Of a stretch of DNA of 8,391 bases, positions 6,608 to 8,391 are shown one piece after another. The stretch comes from an uncultured Chloroflexota bacterium (GTDB lineage Bacteria > Chloroflexota > Limnocylindria > Limnocylindrales > CSP1-4), in the NCBI GenBank assembly GCA_903930745.1, contig CAIYZX010000670.1, forward strand, positions 1 through 8,391. The letters are read 5' to 3'. The first letter of the stretch is position 1. Each line of letters begins with the position of its first letter. Below the pieces are notes generated by a model. That model worked only from the letters and a program-made list of their open reading frames with translations, did no database searches and had not been told where the DNA came from. The translations under genes and the position numbers were made by a program.

Positions 6608-7660
6608 ATGGGCTCCCGCGGGGGGCTGGCGAGATCGGCGCTGGGGTTCGCCGTCTCGGTCGTCGCCCTCGCGTTCGTCTTCCGCTCCGTGGACGTGGGG
6701 CAGGTCTGGGCGACGCTCTCCACCGCCAACCCCGAGTGGGTGGCGCTGATGTTCGCGTTCATCCTGGGTGACGTGGTCCTGCGCGTGGTCCGATGGCGCG
6801 TCCTGCTGGCCCCGCTCGCCGCCCCCGGCACCGCTCCGGTGGGCTACCGCGACACCGCCGCATCGCTGCTCGTGGGCTACCTCGCGAACAACGTCCTTCC
6901 GGCGCGTCTCGGCGAGGTGGTCCGCAGCCATGACCTGGGCGAGCGGACCGGGCTCAGCCGCGCGGCCGTCCTGGGCACCATCGTGATCGAGCGGATCGTG
7001 GACACGCTGGTGGTGGTCTCCATCGCCGCGGTGGCGATCCTCGTGCTCTCCGTGCGCGGGATCGTGGCCTCCGCGGTCCTCGTGGGCTTCGCCGTGACGG
7101 CGCTGCTGGTGGTGGGCGTGGTGGTGGGCATCGCCGCGCACCGGCTCCCGGGTGCGGACCGGGTGAGGGCGCTGCTGGACCGCTGGCCGCAGGTCCGCCA
7201 CATCCTGTCCAAGGTCCGCGTGGGCCTGTCCGTGGCCCGGAACCTGCGGTCCATGGTCCTCGCGGTGGTGCTGTCAGTTGGCTCGTGGTCGCTCACGGTG
7301 CTGGCGTTCGCCGCCGCCGCGCAGGCGGTTGGGGTCCAGCCCACGATGGGCCAGGCCGCGCTGCTCGCCGCGGGCGCCAACCTCGCCACGGCGATCCCCG
7401 CAGCGCCCGGCTACGTGGGCACCTTCGAGCTTGCGGTGGTGAAGATCGCGGAGTCCGTGGGGATCCCGTCGCACGCGGGCCTCGCGTTCGGCGTCCTGGC
7501 CCACGTTGGGACGCTGGTGGTCACGTCCGTTGGGGGCGCCCTGGTCCTTGCCTTCGGCAGCCGGCGGCGCACGATTCGGGCGGTGGCGGCGGAGGCATCC
7601 ACGGCATCCGCCGCGGCGGCACCCGCGAGCACGGGGCGGCCCGCCACCCCCGAGGAGTGA
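6608..7660 (+). CDS. UPF0104/AglD-type flippase-like integral membrane protein
   Basis: A 350-residue polytopic membrane protein of the lysylphosphatidylglycerol synthase TM region (UPF0104, AglD/MprF N-terminal-like) family. Roughly eight hydrophobic helices span 8-26, 42-63, 80-98, 120-148, 153-176, 214-243, 249-268 and 285-317. Signature blocks are NNVLPARLGEVVRSHDLGER (94-113), VLGTIVIERIVDTL (121-134) and AAPGYVGTFE (265-274), all typical of the family. The charged loop 180-212 and the Ala/Ser/Pro-rich tail (318-350) are probably cytosolic. Members move or modify polar lipids: MprF flips lysyl-phosphatidylglycerol, and AglD acts in archaeal protein glycosylation. The catalytic aminoacyltransferase domain of MprF is absent. 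Starting three bases after the glycosyltransferase and four bases before the next gene, it is part of one operon, suggesting it works on the glycolipid made by the glycosyltransferase; this is inference. No ribosome binding site is evident, so translation is probably coupled to the gene before it. Confidence 0.88.
   Translation: MGSRGGLARSALGFAVSVVALAFVFRSVDVGQVWATLSTANPEWVALMFAFILGDVVLRVVRWRVLLAPLAAPGTAPVGYRDTAASLLVGYLANNVLPARLGEVVRSHDLGERTGLSRAAVLGTIVIERIVDTLVVVSIAAVAILVLSVRGIVASAVLVGFAVTALLVVGVVVGIAAHRLPGADRVRALLDRWPQVRHILSKVRVGLSVARNLRSMVLAVVLSVGSWSLTVLAFAAAAQAVGVQPTMGQAALLAAGANLATAIPAAPGYVGTFELAVVKIAESVGIPSHAGLAFGVLAHVGTLVVTSVGGALVLAFGSRRRTIRAVAAEASTASAAAAPASTGRPATPEE
7652..7657 (+). promoter_or_regulatory. 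Ribosome binding site inside the flippase gene's last codons
   Basis: GAGGAG encodes the final Glu-Glu of the flippase-like protein and lies seven bases before ATG 7665. It sets the start of the last gene, whose frame is open upstream to 7506 and beyond. Confidence 0.7.
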
Positions 7661-7664
7661 CGCG

Positions 7665-8390
7665 ATGACGACGCCGGGCGCAGGACCCTGGCCGGGCAGC
7701 CTGGAGTGGGGCGGGGACTGGCTCACCGAGACCGCAGGGGCGCTCGCGAACCTGGGCTTCGAGCTGCGCGACGGCTCCTCGCCGGACCACGTGCCCGGGC
7801 CGCGCCTCATGGTGGCCCTTCGGCCCGCACCCACGTTCGAGCACTTCGACCCGGAGCTGGTGACGCACTGGCGTGCGGACGGCGGGAGGGGCCGCGTGGC
7901 CGAGGTGACGAGGAGATCCCTGGGGGTGCCCGCGCACGTGCCGTGGTCCTGGGGGCCCATCCGCGTGATGGACCGGGTCCCGGTGCGCAACGAGTTCCTG
8001 GGCTTCGGCGGATCGCTGCTCGTGGACGCCATTGACGGCGAGACCACGTACCTTGCGTTCACGTCGCGGGCGCCCATCGTGCGAGCGGCGGGGCACTCTC
8101 AGGATCCTGATCCGCTGGAGGACGAGATCGGCGCGTTCTTCGCCCGCCTCATGGTCCCGGTGGACTACCAGGAGGGCGCGGAGGCGCGGATCGCAGCGGC
8201 GGACCCGGAGGCACTCTACGCGGTGTTCCTGGAGCACTCGCTCCGGCGCTTCCGGCGCAGCCGCAGCCTGCGGACCGCGGAGGCGGACGTGGCCCGGTTC
8301 GCGGACCACGAGTCACGCCGCCTGGCCCGCGACCGGCCGGCGCAGCACGAGGAGGGGCTGGCCCTCCTCGACTGGCTGGAGCTGACCTAG
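7665..8390 (+). CDS. Uncharacterised 241-residue soluble protein
   Basis: I do not recognise this protein. It has no signal peptide and no transmembrane segment, and looks like a soluble cytoplasmic protein with a mixed alpha/beta first half and a helical, highly charged second half. Visible features: a Trp-rich start (WPGSLEWGGDWLTE, 9-22), RPAPTFEHFDPELVTHW (53-69), VPWSWGPIRVMDRVPVRNEF (92-111), a glycine turn GFGGSLLVDAIDG (113-125) followed by TTYLAFTSRAP, and a helical region (152-241) containing an Arg-rich patch EHSLRRFRRSR (190-200), then EADVARFADHESRRLARDRP (206-225). No catalytic motif stands out. GAGGAG seven bases upstream supports ATG 7665; the stop is the penultimate position of the window. 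The four-base gap to the flippase gene and the conserved-looking codon use suggest a real gene in the same operon, perhaps acting on the same glycolipid or polysaccharide, but nothing in the sequence itself shows that. I assign no function. Confidence 0.8.
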   Translation: MTTPGAGPWPGSLEWGGDWLTETAGALANLGFELRDGSSPDHVPGPRLMVALRPAPTFEHFDPELVTHWRADGGRGRVAEVTRRSLGVPAHVPWSWGPIRVMDRVPVRNEFLGFGGSLLVDAIDGETTYLAFTSRAPIVRAAGHSQDPDPLEDEIGAFFARLMVPVDYQEGAEARIAAADPEALYAVFLEHSLRRFRRSRSLRTAEADVARFADHESRRLARDRPAQHEEGLALLDWLELT

Positions 8391-8391
8391 C

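Noticed and set aside
5663..7201. Minus-strand open frame of about 512 codons opposite the glycosyltransferase and flippase genes
   Set aside because: Composition is His/Arg/Asp/Gly-rich low complexity with no motif; the plus-strand genes are clear family members.

Overview
The window is 8.4 kb of very GC-rich DNA (about 70% by eye) with eight protein-coding genes packed tightly on ordinary chromosomal sequence. I see no rRNA, tRNA, CRISPR array, transposase, integrase or phage gene, and no gene-free stretch longer than about 160 bases. The strong G/C bias at third codon positions, GTG starts, a mix of Shine-Dalgarno and apparently leaderless starts, and the gene families present fit a high-GC Gram-positive or Chloroflexota-type bacterium. 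A Chloroflexota lineage such as Limnocylindria is my guess; no marker gene here proves it.

Layout. Bases 2-886 (+) hold an RhtA-like EamA/DMT exporter whose 5' end probably lies just outside the window. Bases 950-1699 (+) encode a DUF554 (YdfK/YqgA-type) membrane protein. Bases 1850-3889 (+) encode a soluble hybrid histidine kinase with PAS-PAS-HisKA-HATPase-REC architecture. Bases 4036-4932 (+) encode a protein with a rubredoxin-like zinc ribbon in front of a DinB-type four-helix domain. Bases 5095-5697 (-) encode a small cytoplasmic sulfite-oxidase-like molybdopterin protein, convergent with the DinB gene and divergent from the next gene. Bases 5834-8390 (+) form a tight three-gene cluster: a family 2 glycosyltransferase, a UPF0104/AglD-type flippase-like membrane protein and an uncharacterised 241-residue protein, with gaps of only 3 and 4 bases.

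How the genes relate. The last three genes are the only clear operon. The glycosyltransferase plus lysylphosphatidylglycerol-synthase-TM-like protein suggests lipid-linked sugar or envelope glycolipid metabolism, and the third protein may share that pathway. The two membrane-protein genes at the left may be co-transcribed (63-base gap). The kinase, DinB protein and molybdoenzyme look like independent units.

No striking new system stands out. The most unusual signal is at the sequence level: the pentamer GTCGG and its complement CCGAC are nearly absent, and the genes appear to dodge them with otherwise rare codons (GTT before Gly, GCA before Asp). Other points worth a second look are the rubredoxin-DinB fusion, the unknown third gene of the glycosyltransferase cluster and the apparently leaderless glycosyltransferase start.
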